Assembly: GCA_040830545.1 (NCBI GenBank)
Contig: JBFOMB010000119.1
Location: 1 to 37,970, forward strand
Reading direction: 5' to 3'
DNA from: HXMU1420-2 sp040830545
GTDB taxonomy: Bacteria; Pseudomonadota; Alphaproteobacteria; Rhodobacterales; Rhodobacteraceae
DNA: 37,970 nucleotides
The notes beneath the pieces are model-generated. The model was not told where the DNA came from and did not search any database. It saw only the letters and a program-made list of their open reading frames with translations. The translations under genes were made by a program, and so were the position numbers. This document shows, piece by piece, positions 25,815-34,508 of this stretch (the first letter of the stretch is position 1; every line of letters begins with the position of its first letter).

Positions 25815-27200
25815 TCAGAGACCCTTGTTCGACCTATAAGTCGTACGCGCTGCATCAGTCAGTGGTGCCGGTTGTACTGTCGCCCGCAGCTTGACCTGTA
25901 CATGATCCTCGACTTGCGCTTTGGCGGATGGCGTGTTCTCACCCCACACGACCACAACCTCTGTCCCCGGTTCCGCGTATTCGGCATCGATCACACATAG
26001 TGACAGGATCGCCCGTTCGTTGGCCGAATAACCGGTCCAACTGGAACGTCCGACCAGCTTGCCGTCAACCTCAACCCGGTCGCAGTGAAACGTGGCATAA
26101 AGCGACATAGGCGTATTGAAGAACTTGGCCCCCGGCCCATCACCAAACATCGACGACGCGACGGCCTGACCGGTATCCTCGCCATCCCAGACCAACGTGA
26201 CCTTCACGCGTTTCTTGTCCTCACCATCAGTGATCATCTGTTCCAGCGCCGCGCGACCGATGAAATCATGGTCGAACCGGATGATCCGACCATAGTCCAG
26301 ATCGAACGGGGTAAAGTAATAGTCCTTGATGTCGTCAGAATTGTAGCTGCCGCCCAAGGGCATGATCGTTTCATACGCCTTGTCATCCAGCCATTCACGA
26401 TAGCCCTTCAGACGCGGATCGTCATAAATCGCGGGCACAGGCCGCGGGAGCCAGCCGGACTCCAGTGCGTTGGTCGGATACGCACGTGCGCCGACCTGAA
26501 CCATCCCATGTTTTTCCCCGGCAGCCAAAAGGGCACCGTGTACGGCGTCGTGATCCTCCCATGGACCCCAAATCTCGAACCCCGGTTCGCCTGCCATCCC
26601 GTGACGCAGCCCGCGCACATGTTTGCCGGCAATAGTGAAATGGCACATATGGAAGAACTTGAGCTTTGGCGGCTCTTCCCCCGTCGCGTCCCGCATGATG
26701 TCCATCGCGCCGGGACCCTGGATTTGATAGCGGTAGTTCACCGGATCACCTTGACGCACAGCAGAGCTGTCGTCCCGCCAGACTGTCACGTCGTAGCCAC
26801 CGGTTTCTGCGTGATAGTGCATCCAGTTGATCGAGGGCGGGATCCCCACGGCCTGATATTCGTCGTCATCCAAGTGGAACAGAATGTTGTCGCCAATGAC
26901 GTATCCGTCGTGGTTCACGCACACGAACTGCTTGGCCATATCGACCGGGAACTTCTCCACGCTGTTGATCGCCAGATCGGAAATCAGCCTCAGCGCGTCC
27001 GGCCCCTTGATATTCAGATCGGCCATGTGGTGGCTTTGGTCATAGATCACCGCTGACTTGCGCCATGCCAGTTGCTCGTCACGCCAATTCGTAAACTCCT
27101 GCACCACGCGCGGCACTGTTGATGGTGGTGTCGGTGACTCCCACAACAGCTTTACCGCTGATCCGGCTGCACCAATTGCCTCTTCCAGATTCTTTGCCAT
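25815..27200 (-). CDS. GcvT-family, LigM-like THF-dependent O-demethylase
   Basis: The 461-residue protein belongs to the aminomethyltransferase (GcvT) family and is longer than GcvT or DmdA (about 370). It shares with the vanillate/3-O-methylgallate O-demethylase LigM the patterns FTNWRDEQLAWRKSAVIYDQ, KLKFFHMCHFTIAGKHVRGL, RHGMAGEPGFEIWGPWE, ARAYPTNALESGWLPRP and DLDYGRIIRFDHDFIGR. It would pass a methyl group from a methylated substrate to tetrahydrofolate. Whether the substrate is an aromatic methyl ether or a methylated marine osmolyte is not settled. ATG 27200 follows GGAGGAGA. The divergent neighbours are a LysR regulator and a ThDP enzyme. Confidence 0.85.
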   Translation of the reverse strand: MAKNLEEAIGAAGSAVKLLWESPTPPSTVPRVVQEFTNWRDEQLAWRKSAVIYDQSHHMADLNIKGPDALRLISDLAINSVEKFPVDMAKQFVCVNHDGYVIGDNILFHLDDDEYQAVGIPPSINWMHYHAETGGYDVTVWRDDSSAVRQGDPVNYRYQIQGPGAMDIMRDATGEEPPKLKFFHMCHFTIAGKHVRGLRHGMAGEPGFEIWGPWEDHDAVHGALLAAGEKHGMVQVGARAYPTNALESGWLPRPVPAIYDDPRLKGYREWLDDKAYETIMPLGGSYNSDDIKDYYFTPFDLDYGRIIRFDHDFIGRAALEQMITDGEDKKRVKVTLVWDGEDTGQAVASSMFGDGPGAKFFNTPMSLYATFHCDRVEVDGKLVGRSSWTGYSANERAILSLCVIDAEYAEPGTEVVVVWGENTPSAKAQVEDHVQVKLRATVQPAPLTDAARTTYRSNKGL

Positions 27201-27277
27201 GGGGTCTCCTCCTGTACCATGGGCGTCGCGACGCCTTGTCTTGTCCCGTTGACAGCAGAAATGATCACAGTATTTTT

Positions 27278-27293
27278 GTAAAACTTGTTTTAC
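27278..27293. promoter_or_regulatory. 16-bp palindrome, probable LysR operator in the divergent promoter
   Basis: GTAAAAC-TT-GTTTTAC is a perfect inverted repeat, AT-rich in a GC-rich region, between the LigM-like gene and the LysR gene. It fits the LysR T-N11-A type of site. It lies 78 bp upstream of the LigM-like ATG and just before the LysR start region. Confidence 0.6.
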
Positions 27294-27320
27294 TGGAAAA
27301 GAACACAGGAAAAACTTGAT

Positions 27321-28265
27321 TTGCCGCAGATCACCTTCACGCTTCGACAACTCAGCTACTTTGATGCCATTGCAAGCACGGGCAGCCTGACCGCAGCAGC
27401 AAAACGCTGCAACATCAGCGCTTCAGCGCTCGCTCTGGCAATCAACGACCTCGAAGAAAGCCTTGGCCTGCAATTGTTTCTGCGACGCAAGGGCAAGGGT
27501 GCGACGCTGACACGCGCGGGGCGTCGCATACTTGCCAACGGACGCTCCGTTCTTTCCGAAGCCGAGGTACTGATGGATGTGGCTGGGGATACATCGTCGC
27601 GATTCACCAGCGAATTTGCTGTCGGGTGCTACACGACATTGGCCCCATTTCTGGTCCCCAGCGTGCTGACTCATTTTCAAACCAAGTATCCCGAGCTTCT
27701 TTTGGACATACAGGAAGGCACGGACGAGGACCTGACCGAATCATTGCTGCAAGGCCAATTGGATGCCGCAATTGTCTATGGCACAGATATCGAGCCAAAG
27801 CTGACCTTTGACCCGATTTTCGAGTTTCACCCCCACATGCTGGTTGCGAAAACCCACCCGCTGGCTGCCCGGAAGTCGGTAAATCTGGCTGAATTGGCCG
27901 AAGAAACGCAGATCCTTTTTGACGCACCGCCATCGCGCTTGAACACCGAACGGATTTTCGCCGACAAGGGGATGAAACCCCGTATTGAATACACCACGTC
28001 CAGCTTTGAATTGGTGCGATGTCTGGTTGCGCGCGGTTTTGGATATGCCATGCTGTTCCAACAACCTCGCATTTCCAAAACCTATGAAGGTAAGGACGTC
28101 GCCGTTTTGCAGATAGAAGATGACCTGCCGCCGACCAGCCTCGGGCTTGCCCGCATCGTGGGGGCCCCGAAAACTGCCCGCTACACCGAACTTTTCAACG
28201 TGATCGCAGCCCAGACAGGCCGGTTCAACAGGACCGCGCTGTCTGACGCGAGTGGCAGACGCTAG
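27321..28265 (+). CDS. LysR-family regulator of the demethylase/ThDP locus
   Basis: The protein has an N-terminal winged helix (TFTLRQLSYFDAIASTGSLT, ASALALAINDLEESLGLQLF, TRAGRRI) and a LysR effector domain. I prefer the TTG at 27321 (314 residues), with AGGA ten bases upstream; an upstream TTG in the same frame (27285) lies within the palindrome and has no RBS. TTG starts are rare and the start is therefore tentative. The product is expected to control the divergent LigM-like gene and the downstream ThDP gene (13 bp gap). Confidence 0.88.
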   Translation: MPQITFTLRQLSYFDAIASTGSLTAAAKRCNISASALALAINDLEESLGLQLFLRRKGKGATLTRAGRRILANGRSVLSEAEVLMDVAGDTSSRFTSEFAVGCYTTLAPFLVPSVLTHFQTKYPELLLDIQEGTDEDLTESLLQGQLDAAIVYGTDIEPKLTFDPIFEFHPHMLVAKTHPLAARKSVNLAELAEETQILFDAPPSRLNTERIFADKGMKPRIEYTTSSFELVRCLVARGFGYAMLFQQPRISKTYEGKDVAVLQIEDDLPPTSLGLARIVGAPKTARYTELFNVIAAQTGRFNRTALSDASGRR

Positions 28266-28277
28266 GAGAAAGAAAAG

Positions 28278-29903
28278 ATGACCGAAACGACAACCGTACA
28301 CGAGGCATTGGCCGACGCGCTGGCCGCACATGAGGTGGATCACCTGTTTGGCCTGATGGGGGACGCGAACCTGTTCATGGTGGAAAGCCTTGTGCGCCGT
28401 CATGGAACCACCTTTGTCCCGTTCGCGCACGAAGCGGGGTCTGTACTGGCCGCAGTCGGATATGCCAGCACCTCGGGTCGGATCGGTGTGGTCACGGTCA
28501 CCCATGGCCCAGCGCTGACCAATTGCGTTACCGCGCTGGTTGAAGGCACCCGCGCACAACAGCCCGTCGTTCTGCTGGTTGGGGATACGCCAGCCACAGC
28601 ACTCCACAACCCGCAGAACATTGACCAGCGCGAGGTCATCAAGACGACCGGCGCCGGGTTTGTACAATTGAACACGCCTGAAACCGCGACCCAGGATCTG
28701 GCAACTGCCTTCTATCGCGCCCGGGTCGAGAAACGCCCGATCGCGCTGAACATGCCATCCGATTTCATGTGGCAAACCACGCGACGGGACACGCCCGTGC
28801 GCAAGGTTTTCGATGCGCCTGCAATGGTGCCCGAAGGCGAGGATATGGAACAGGCCATCGGCATGCTGGCATCGGCCCGCCGCCCGCTGATTGTCGCAGG
28901 CAATGGCGCGATTGAAGCGCGCGAGGATCTGGTGAAACTGGCCGAGCGGCTGGAGGCCCCGCTGGCCACCACCCTGCAGGCCAAGGATATGTTTGCCGGA
29001 CACCCCAACAATATCGGCATCTTCGGCACACTCAGCACCGAAGGGGCCTATGACATCATAGGCAAAGCCGATTGCGTCGTCGGCTTTGGCACGCAGATGC
29101 ATATTTTCAACACCGAAAGCGGTAAGTTGCTGGAAGGCAAGCGCGCCATCCAGATCAACAACGACCCAGACGGGGTCGGGGCCATGTTCCACCCCGACGT
29201 GGCGCTGATCGCGGATGCGAAACTGACCGCGCAAAACTTCCTGACCTGGATGGACGAGGCCGAGGTCGCTCCATCTGGTGTTGCCGCGGAAATCGACCCT
29301 GGCAAGGTGACGAAACACCCGCCCAGCCCGATGCGCCCGATACAACCCGGTTGTGTCGACTATGTCGCGGCGCTGGATCGGCTGGACGCAATCCTGCCGC
29401 AGGACAAGGTTTTGATCTGCGATGGCGGACGTTTCATGACCGAGGTCTGGTGCAGGGTCGGCCTGTCGGACCCGCGCGCCTTTGTCTACAGCACGCGGTT
29501 TGGATCCATTGGTCTGGGTCTTTCAATCGGCATCGGAGCGGCGATGGGTCAACAAGACAAGCCTGCCGTTCTGTTTACCGGAGACGGCGGGTTCATGTCC
29601 GGCGGGCTGGTCGAATTCAACACCGCTGTGCGCGCTGGCCTGCGTCTGATCGTGATCGTCGCCAATGATGCCGCTTATGGCGCGGAATACATCCAATTCA
29701 CGGATCGCCAACTGGACCCGGAGATTTCAACCTTCCATTGGCCATCGTTTGTCGACACTGCCAATGCGCTGGGGGGTAAGGGGATGGCAGTTACCAGCCT
29801 TGAAGAACTGGAAGAGGTTGGTGCGTTCATCGAAAGCACCGAAGGACCAATCCTGATCGAACTGAAACTTGATCCGTCCGAAATCCCGCGCATGCGTCTC
29901 TAG
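28278..29903 (+). CDS. Thiamine-diphosphate-dependent decarboxylase/synthase-like enzyme
   Basis: The 541-residue protein has the three-domain acetolactate synthase/benzoylformate decarboxylase layout. E52 in FAHEAGSVLAAVGYA activates the cofactor in this family. The central domain is Rossmann-like (RRPLIVAGNGAIEAREDLV). The ThDP motif starts GDG (435-437), with a later Asn-Asp (VANDAAYGAEY). It would cleave or join a 2-oxo acid or related substrate. It is not the biosynthetic AHAS: no small subunit is present and it is paired with a LysR gene. It starts 13 bp after LysR, with AGGAGAAAG upstream. Confidence 0.87.
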   Translation: MTETTTVHEALADALAAHEVDHLFGLMGDANLFMVESLVRRHGTTFVPFAHEAGSVLAAVGYASTSGRIGVVTVTHGPALTNCVTALVEGTRAQQPVVLLVGDTPATALHNPQNIDQREVIKTTGAGFVQLNTPETATQDLATAFYRARVEKRPIALNMPSDFMWQTTRRDTPVRKVFDAPAMVPEGEDMEQAIGMLASARRPLIVAGNGAIEAREDLVKLAERLEAPLATTLQAKDMFAGHPNNIGIFGTLSTEGAYDIIGKADCVVGFGTQMHIFNTESGKLLEGKRAIQINNDPDGVGAMFHPDVALIADAKLTAQNFLTWMDEAEVAPSGVAAEIDPGKVTKHPPSPMRPIQPGCVDYVAALDRLDAILPQDKVLICDGGRFMTEVWCRVGLSDPRAFVYSTRFGSIGLGLSIGIGAAMGQQDKPAVLFTGDGGFMSGGLVEFNTAVRAGLRLIVIVANDAAYGAEYIQFTDRQLDPEISTFHWPSFVDTANALGGKGMAVTSLEELEEVGAFIESTEGPILIELKLDPSEIPRMRL

Positions 29904-29927
29904 GGCGTGCGTTCGCAACAGATGGGA

Positions 29928-30281
29928 TCAATCCGTGTAGGTCCCGTCGGTCACGTCTCCACCCGCGCCGACGAAGCGCACCTTGTCCCCGCTGGTCAGC
30001 AGATCGTAACACGCCCAATCCCCGGCAGGCGGCCATTGGCTGCAATACTGCGCACCCTGCGCCCGCCAGTTGCCCCAACTGTCGCGGCCTGAATTGTAAA
30101 GCGTTTTGCCTGAGGCACGGAAATCCTGCCAGGCGCCGCTGTCATATGTTAGCTTGCGACCTTCCAGCGTGGCGCGCACGCCCGCCTCGTCCGGGACCGG
30201 CTGCCAGTCTTGCGCCATGACCTGCACAGGCAGGGCAAGCAGCGCCACAACAACTGATGCCTTCATTTGTCCGCGCTGCAT
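29928..30281 (-). CDS. Small exported protein of unknown function
   Basis: The 117-residue product has a signal peptide (MKASVVVALLALPVQVMAQ, after a short basic lead). The mature domain contains WQPVPDEAGVRATLEGRKLT, two cysteines (QYCSQW, DWACYD) that may pair, and a glycine-rich end. It resembles small periplasmic DUF995-type proteins, but I cannot assign a family. The ATG at 30281 follows GGGGGCGAAGAA; the ATG at 30266 would lose this RBS. It ends 25 bp before the convergent ThDP gene and is downstream of the gene at 30314. Confidence 0.72.
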   Translation of the reverse strand: MQRGQMKASVVVALLALPVQVMAQDWQPVPDEAGVRATLEGRKLTYDSGAWQDFRASGKTLYNSGRDSWGNWRAQGAQYCSQWPPAGDWACYDLLTSGDKVRFVGAGGDVTDGTYTD

Positions 30282-30313
30282 TTCTTCGCCCCCATCATTT
30301 CAACGTCGCGCGC

Positions 30314-31030
30314 TTATTGCTCTGCTTGTGCAAGCTGCAAAGACAAACCTTCCTGAAGCGGATCGAAGCCCAAATCCAACCCGACAACCGCATCCTCAAA
30401 AATGCGGGTCTTCAAAACTTCTGCGGACGCTTTCGCAAAGGGTGACGACGAAACCTTTCCATCAACAACGATCCTGACCTCCAACCGTTCGGCCCGAAAA
30501 GTTTCCAGAATGACAGCAACTGTGCCATCGCCAGCCCGGTATTGCCGAACCAGCTCTCTGCAATTCTGGCCGAGCTTGGCCGCAATGACATCTTCGCCCT
30601 CTTCCGTCAGACGATGTCGAACGACATTCGTCGCGACAACTTCAAAATATCCGTTGCTACTGAATCCTGCCGGCAACCCGGTGATCTTGAGCAACTGGGC
30701 GAATTCCAGGGCAACACTGGCCGTAACCTTGAACGTGTCATTCGAAATGTAGGGGGTGCTTTCCACATGGTCACGGATGTCGATCAGCGCCTGGGTCTTG
30801 CGAAAATCACGCGCGCACATGGCATAGAAATCCACCCGGTCCCGCGTGCGAAAAATGGCGCTGCGCTTTGCTGGACGATTTGCAAAATACAGCCGCCCGA
30901 CCTGCGGGCCCGTCGCATAGGAAATCGTTTCAACACCGGTGGGGAGGCTCCCGGAAATGCCTTGGCTTTGCGCACTTGTGACACACAACAAAAGCGCGAC
31001 CAGGGCAAAAAGAAAACGCTTTGCAACCAC
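30314..31030 (-). CDS. Exported protein of unknown function
   Basis: The 238-residue protein starts MVAKRFLFALVALLLCVTSA, a signal peptide. The mature part has two cysteines (MCARDF, QNCREL) that may form a disulfide, and segments such as RDHVESTPYISNDTFKVTAS. No family is recognised. The GTG start at 31030 is preceded by GAGGAGGATG. It lies 33 bp upstream of the small exported protein at 29928 on the same strand, so the two are probably cotranscribed. Confidence 0.75.
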   Translation of the reverse strand: MVAKRFLFALVALLLCVTSAQSQGISGSLPTGVETISYATGPQVGRLYFANRPAKRSAIFRTRDRVDFYAMCARDFRKTQALIDIRDHVESTPYISNDTFKVTASVALEFAQLLKITGLPAGFSSNGYFEVVATNVVRHRLTEEGEDVIAAKLGQNCRELVRQYRAGDGTVAVILETFRAERLEVRIVVDGKVSSSPFAKASAEVLKTRIFEDAVVGLDLGFDPLQEGLSLQLAQAEQ

Positions 31031-31171
31031 GGGACATCCTCCTCAACCACACCCGGTCAGACGCTAGCACCAAATCCCTGACCGAGATAGCCCGATCAGT
31101 CCCCAGTCACTTGCCAGTACCCGTCGCAGGCGTTAGTCGGATCACGCAAATGACGACGAGGAAATCTGTCC

Positions 31172-32476
31172 ATGATCCCGCGCTACTCCCGCCCCGAAAT
31201 GACCGCCATCTGGTCGCCCGAAACCAAATTCCGCATCTGGTTCGAGATCGAGGCGCATGCCTGTGACGCCATGGCAGACCTGGGCGTGATCCCCCGCGAA
31301 AACGCGCAAGCTGTGTGGAAGGCCAAGGACGTGGAATTCGACGTCGCTCGCATTGACGAGATCGAGGCCGTGACCAAACACGACGTGATCGCCTTTCTGA
31401 CCCATCTATCGGAAATCGTCGGCAGCGAAGAGGCGCGATTTGTGCATCAGGGAATGACGTCGTCGGACGTGCTGGACACCACGTTCAACATCCAGCTGAC
31501 CCGCGCCGCCGACATCCTGATCGCTGATCTGGAGGGGTTGCTGGCCGCGCTGAAACGCCGGGCTTTTGAACACAAGGACACGGTACGTATTGGCCGGTCT
31601 CATGGCATCCATGCGGAGCCGACCACGATGGGCCTGACCTTTGCCCGGTTCTATGCGGAAATGGATCGCAACCTCAGCCGGATGCGCGACGCGCGTGCGG
31701 AAATCGCAACCGGGGCAATTTCTGGGGCTGTTGGGACGTTCGCCAATATCGACCCGGCGGTCGAGGATCACGTCTGCGAACAGCTGGGATTGGTGCCGGA
31801 ACCGATTTCAACCCAGGTGATCCCGCGCGACCGGCATGCAGCGTTTTTTGCCACGCTGGGCGTGATCGCATCGTCCGTTGAAAACATCGCCACCGAGATC
31901 CGTCACATGCAACGGACCGAGGTGCTGGAGGCCGAAGAGTTCTTCTCCGCCGGGCAAAAAGGCTCCAGTGCCATGCCGCACAAGCGCAACCCGGTGCTGA
32001 CCGAAAACCTGACTGGTCTGGCACGGCTGGTGCGGGGCATGGTCGTGCCCGCGTTGGAAAATGTGGCGTTGTGGCATGAACGTGATATTTCGCATTCTTC
32101 CGTCGAACGGAACATCGGGCCCGACGCCACCGTGACGCTGGATTTCGCCCTGTCGCGTCTGACGGGTGTAGTGGATAAACTGGTTGTCTACCCGGATAAC
32201 ATGCTGGCGAACATGAACAAATTCCGCGGGCTGGTGATGTCTCAGCGGGTGTTGCTGGCGCTGACACAGGTCGGGGTCAGCCGAGAGGATGCGTATAAGC
32301 TGGTGCAGCGTAACGCGATGAAGGTTTGGGAAGACGGCAAGGATTTCAAAACCGAATTGCTTGCCGACACTGATGTGACCGCAGCGCTCAGCCCGGACGA
32401 GATCGAAGAGAAATTCGACCTTGGCTATCACACCAAACATGTCGACACGATCTTTGCCCGCGTTTTTGGGTCCTGA
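31172..32476 (+). CDS. purB: Adenylosuccinate lyase
   Basis: The 434-residue protein begins MIPRYSRPEMTAIWSPETKF and shows the fumarase/aspartase-superfamily signature GSSAMPHKRNP (from G264), as well as MTSSDVLDT and RSHGIHAEPTTMG. It catalyses two steps of purine synthesis, AMP formation from adenylosuccinate and release of fumarate from SAICAR. Length and order match the family. GAGGAAAT precedes the ATG. The 141-bp upstream gap is shared with the divergent gene at 30314. Confidence 0.97.
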   Translation: MIPRYSRPEMTAIWSPETKFRIWFEIEAHACDAMADLGVIPRENAQAVWKAKDVEFDVARIDEIEAVTKHDVIAFLTHLSEIVGSEEARFVHQGMTSSDVLDTTFNIQLTRAADILIADLEGLLAALKRRAFEHKDTVRIGRSHGIHAEPTTMGLTFARFYAEMDRNLSRMRDARAEIATGAISGAVGTFANIDPAVEDHVCEQLGLVPEPISTQVIPRDRHAAFFATLGVIASSVENIATEIRHMQRTEVLEAEEFFSAGQKGSSAMPHKRNPVLTENLTGLARLVRGMVVPALENVALWHERDISHSSVERNIGPDATVTLDFALSRLTGVVDKLVVYPDNMLANMNKFRGLVMSQRVLLALTQVGVSREDAYKLVQRNAMKVWEDGKDFKTELLADTDVTAALSPDEIEEKFDLGYHTKHVDTIFARVFGS

Positions 32477-32490
32477 CCCCCGCTCATCGC

Positions 32491-32535
32491 GCCCTTGCGG
32501 GGGCTCTTCGCTTTAGCGAGAAAGCCCGCGAGGGC
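32491..32535 (+). terminator. Imperfect hairpin after purB
   Basis: GCCCTTGCGGG pairs with CCCGCGAGGGC (one mismatch), with an inner TCGCT/AGCGA stem. It starts 15 bp after the purB stop and may act as a terminator or RNA end. No U-tract follows. Confidence 0.45.
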
Positions 32536-32574
32536 TGCCGAGCGCCGCTTGCCCGAATCCCTGATCCACGCTTT

Positions 32575-32600
32575 CCTGTGCCCACCTAACCGGGCACAGG
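32575..32600 (+). terminator. Perfect 9-bp hairpin before the dehydrogenase gene
   Basis: CCTGTGCCC pairs exactly with GGGCACAGG across an 8-base loop. It is 82 bp upstream of the next gene. With no U-tract its role is open; it may be a terminator or part of a leader. Confidence 0.4.
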
Positions 32601-32681
32601 GTGTCTTGTGGACGCGCCCGACGCTGCATGGGGCAGCGCGTGAAATCCCTGACATTTTGAGCAAGTGGAGGAGGCCTCGGA

Positions 32682-33581
32682 ATGAAAACGGGAGTCATCG
32701 GTCTGGGTGACATGGGCAGCGGGCTGGCCAAGAACCTGATCACAAACGGATTTGAAACCAAAGGGTTGGACCTTAGCGCGGATCGCGTGGCCGCGTTCAC
32801 GGACATGGGTGGCATCGCCGCCGCAACCCCGGCAGAGGTCGGGCAGGGCACCGACGCTGTATTCGTCATGGTCATGAACGGCGCGCAGGTCGAGGCCGGC
32901 CTGTTTGGCGAGGATGGGCTGATGTCCCCGCTTGCCCCCGGCGCATGCGTCCTGCTGACCGCCACCATTAAACCATCCGATGCGCGCGCAATTGGTACGC
33001 GGATGGACGGGTCCGGCATCCACCTGATCGACTCGCCGGTATCCGGCGGCTTTCCCGGCGCACAGGGCGGCACGCTCACCATGATGGCCGCAGCGCCGGA
33101 TAACGTGTTGAGCCGGTTCAAACCCGTCATGGACGCGGTCAGCGCCAATATCCACTGTGTCGGCACCGCGCCGGGCGACGGCCAGACCGTGAAGGCGATT
33201 TTGCAATCCCTGTTGGGCGCGATGTTCTCCGCCACGTTCGAGGCAGCCGCCCTCGCCGCCAAGGCGGGGGTGAGCGGGCAGGTGATCTATGACGTTGTGA
33301 GCACGTCGTCTGGCGGCTGCGGTATCACGTCAAACGCCCTGCAAAAGATCATCGACCGCCAATTCGAAGGCACCGGCAGCCACATCAACACGATGCACAA
33401 GGATCTGACCATCTCCATGGGGCTGGGCGTAGACCTGGGCGTCCCACTCTGGACCGCCGCGGCGGCGATGCAGCTGTTCCACGCAGGGAAAACCAAATAC
33501 CCGAACGGTGACAATTGGATCTGCACCCGTGTGTTGGAAGAAATCGTCGGCGCGGAACTGCATCGGGAGGGCGCGAGATGA
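32682..33581 (+). CDS. 3-hydroxyacid dehydrogenase family (HIBADH/LtnD-like) oxidoreductase
   Basis: The 299-residue protein has an N-terminal NAD(P)-binding Rossmann loop (GLGDMGSG) and the family's substrate loop DSPVSGGFPGAQGGTLT. The predicted catalytic lysine is K171, after GDGQTV. It would oxidise a beta-hydroxyacid. Close relatives act on 3-hydroxyisobutyrate, tartronate semialdehyde, or L-/D-threonate (LtnD); this one cannot be assigned among these. GGAGGAGG precedes the ATG. Its stop overlaps the following TIM-barrel gene (ATGA), which indicates a shared pathway. Confidence 0.9.
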   Translation: MKTGVIGLGDMGSGLAKNLITNGFETKGLDLSADRVAAFTDMGGIAAATPAEVGQGTDAVFVMVMNGAQVEAGLFGEDGLMSPLAPGACVLLTATIKPSDARAIGTRMDGSGIHLIDSPVSGGFPGAQGGTLTMMAAAPDNVLSRFKPVMDAVSANIHCVGTAPGDGQTVKAILQSLLGAMFSATFEAAALAAKAGVSGQVIYDVVSTSSGGCGITSNALQKIIDRQFEGTGSHINTMHKDLTISMGLGVDLGVPLWTAAAAMQLFHAGKTKYPNGDNWICTRVLEEIVGAELHREGAR

Positions 33582-34444
33582 AGCTGGGAGTAATTTGCGA
33601 CGGGATCAGCCGTGATCTGGCCCATACCGTTGATGTAATGGACGAATTCGGGCTGGAATATGCAGAATTGCAATTCGTCGGAGACACCGAGGTGGGTGAT
33701 CACACAGCCCAAGATATCCGCGCCATCGATACACTGCTCAGAGACCGGGGAAAGCCGGTGTCCTGCCTCAGCCGTCACATCTTTGCCGGGATGACCAAGG
33801 ACAACTTGCCCGGTGATGATCTGCACACCACCCACATGGACGCCCTGAAGCGGGTGATCGATATGGCGCATGTGGTGGGTTCGCCTTTGGTGCGGATCAT
33901 GACACCAAGAAAGGAACAGATCCTTTGGGGCCAGAACGGGGCCGAGAAATGGAACGTGGCACACGGCGCATGGGACGCCATGTTGCCATTGATCGCCCCG
34001 GCCTGTGATGTGGCGCGGGATGCAGGCGCGACTCTGGTCGTGGAAACTGGAAATGGCACCATGGTTAATTCCAACTACACCGGGGCCAAACTGATCGACG
34101 ATCTGGACGCCAAGGATGTGCTGAAGGTGCTATGGGACCCGGCCAACAATTGCTGGTGCCACGAACGTGCCTACCCTGATGGCTATGACGCGGTGCGCGA
34201 CGGCTATCTGGGTCACATCCATATCAAGGACGTGCAGGTCGATACCCCACGTGCAACGCTGGAAGTAAGGCGCATGGGCGAAGGTCAACTGGCGGATCAG
34301 TTTCAGCCCATGGCCGACGCCCTGCGCGCCGATGGCTATGACGGCGTGATCAGCTTCGAAAGCGTCTACCATCCCGGTGACGGAGATTTCGAGGCCGGGT
34401 TCCGCCGGTGCATCGACCGGTTCAAGGCGATCTTCGGCACCTGA
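33578..34444 (+). CDS. Sugar phosphate isomerase/epimerase-type TIM-barrel protein
   Basis: The 288-residue protein belongs to the AP endonuclease 2-like TIM barrel group that includes hydroxypyruvate isomerase and xylose isomerase-like proteins. Motifs for metal ligands are VVETGNG (Glu), VLWDPANNCWCHE (Asp, His) , HIHIKDVQ (His, Asp) and VISFESVYHPG (Glu). ATG 33578 overlaps the stop of the dehydrogenase by 4 bases, so the frame upstream is rejected. Together they could interconvert and oxidise a four-carbon sugar acid or hydroxy-keto acid. No kinase or aldolase partner (as in threonate pathways) is adjacent. Confidence 0.88.
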   Translation: MKLGVICDGISRDLAHTVDVMDEFGLEYAELQFVGDTEVGDHTAQDIRAIDTLLRDRGKPVSCLSRHIFAGMTKDNLPGDDLHTTHMDALKRVIDMAHVVGSPLVRIMTPRKEQILWGQNGAEKWNVAHGAWDAMLPLIAPACDVARDAGATLVVETGNGTMVNSNYTGAKLIDDLDAKDVLKVLWDPANNCWCHERAYPDGYDAVRDGYLGHIHIKDVQVDTPRATLEVRRMGEGQLADQFQPMADALRADGYDGVISFESVYHPGDGDFEAGFRRCIDRFKAIFGT

Positions 34445-34452
34445 CATCACTC

Positions 34453-34480
34453 TTGCAACGCGGATCACGCTGGCTAACCT
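34453..34480 (+). promoter_or_regulatory. Candidate sigma-70 promoter of the CHAT operon
   Basis: TTGCAA (34453-34458), a 16-bp gap and TAACCT (34475-34480) lie 29 bp upstream of the CHAT start. The match is partial and was found by eye. Confidence 0.35.
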
Positions 34481-34508
34481 GCTGACATCCCTGAACAAGG
34501 ACGCGGCG

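Noticed and set aside
25815..27200. DMSP demethylase DmdA
   Set aside because: About 90 residues longer than DmdA, and the sequence patterns follow LigM instead.
27741..29345. Minus-strand frame of 534 codons opposite the LysR and ThDP genes
   Set aside because: Antisense to two strong genes, with no domain recognised and no RBS.
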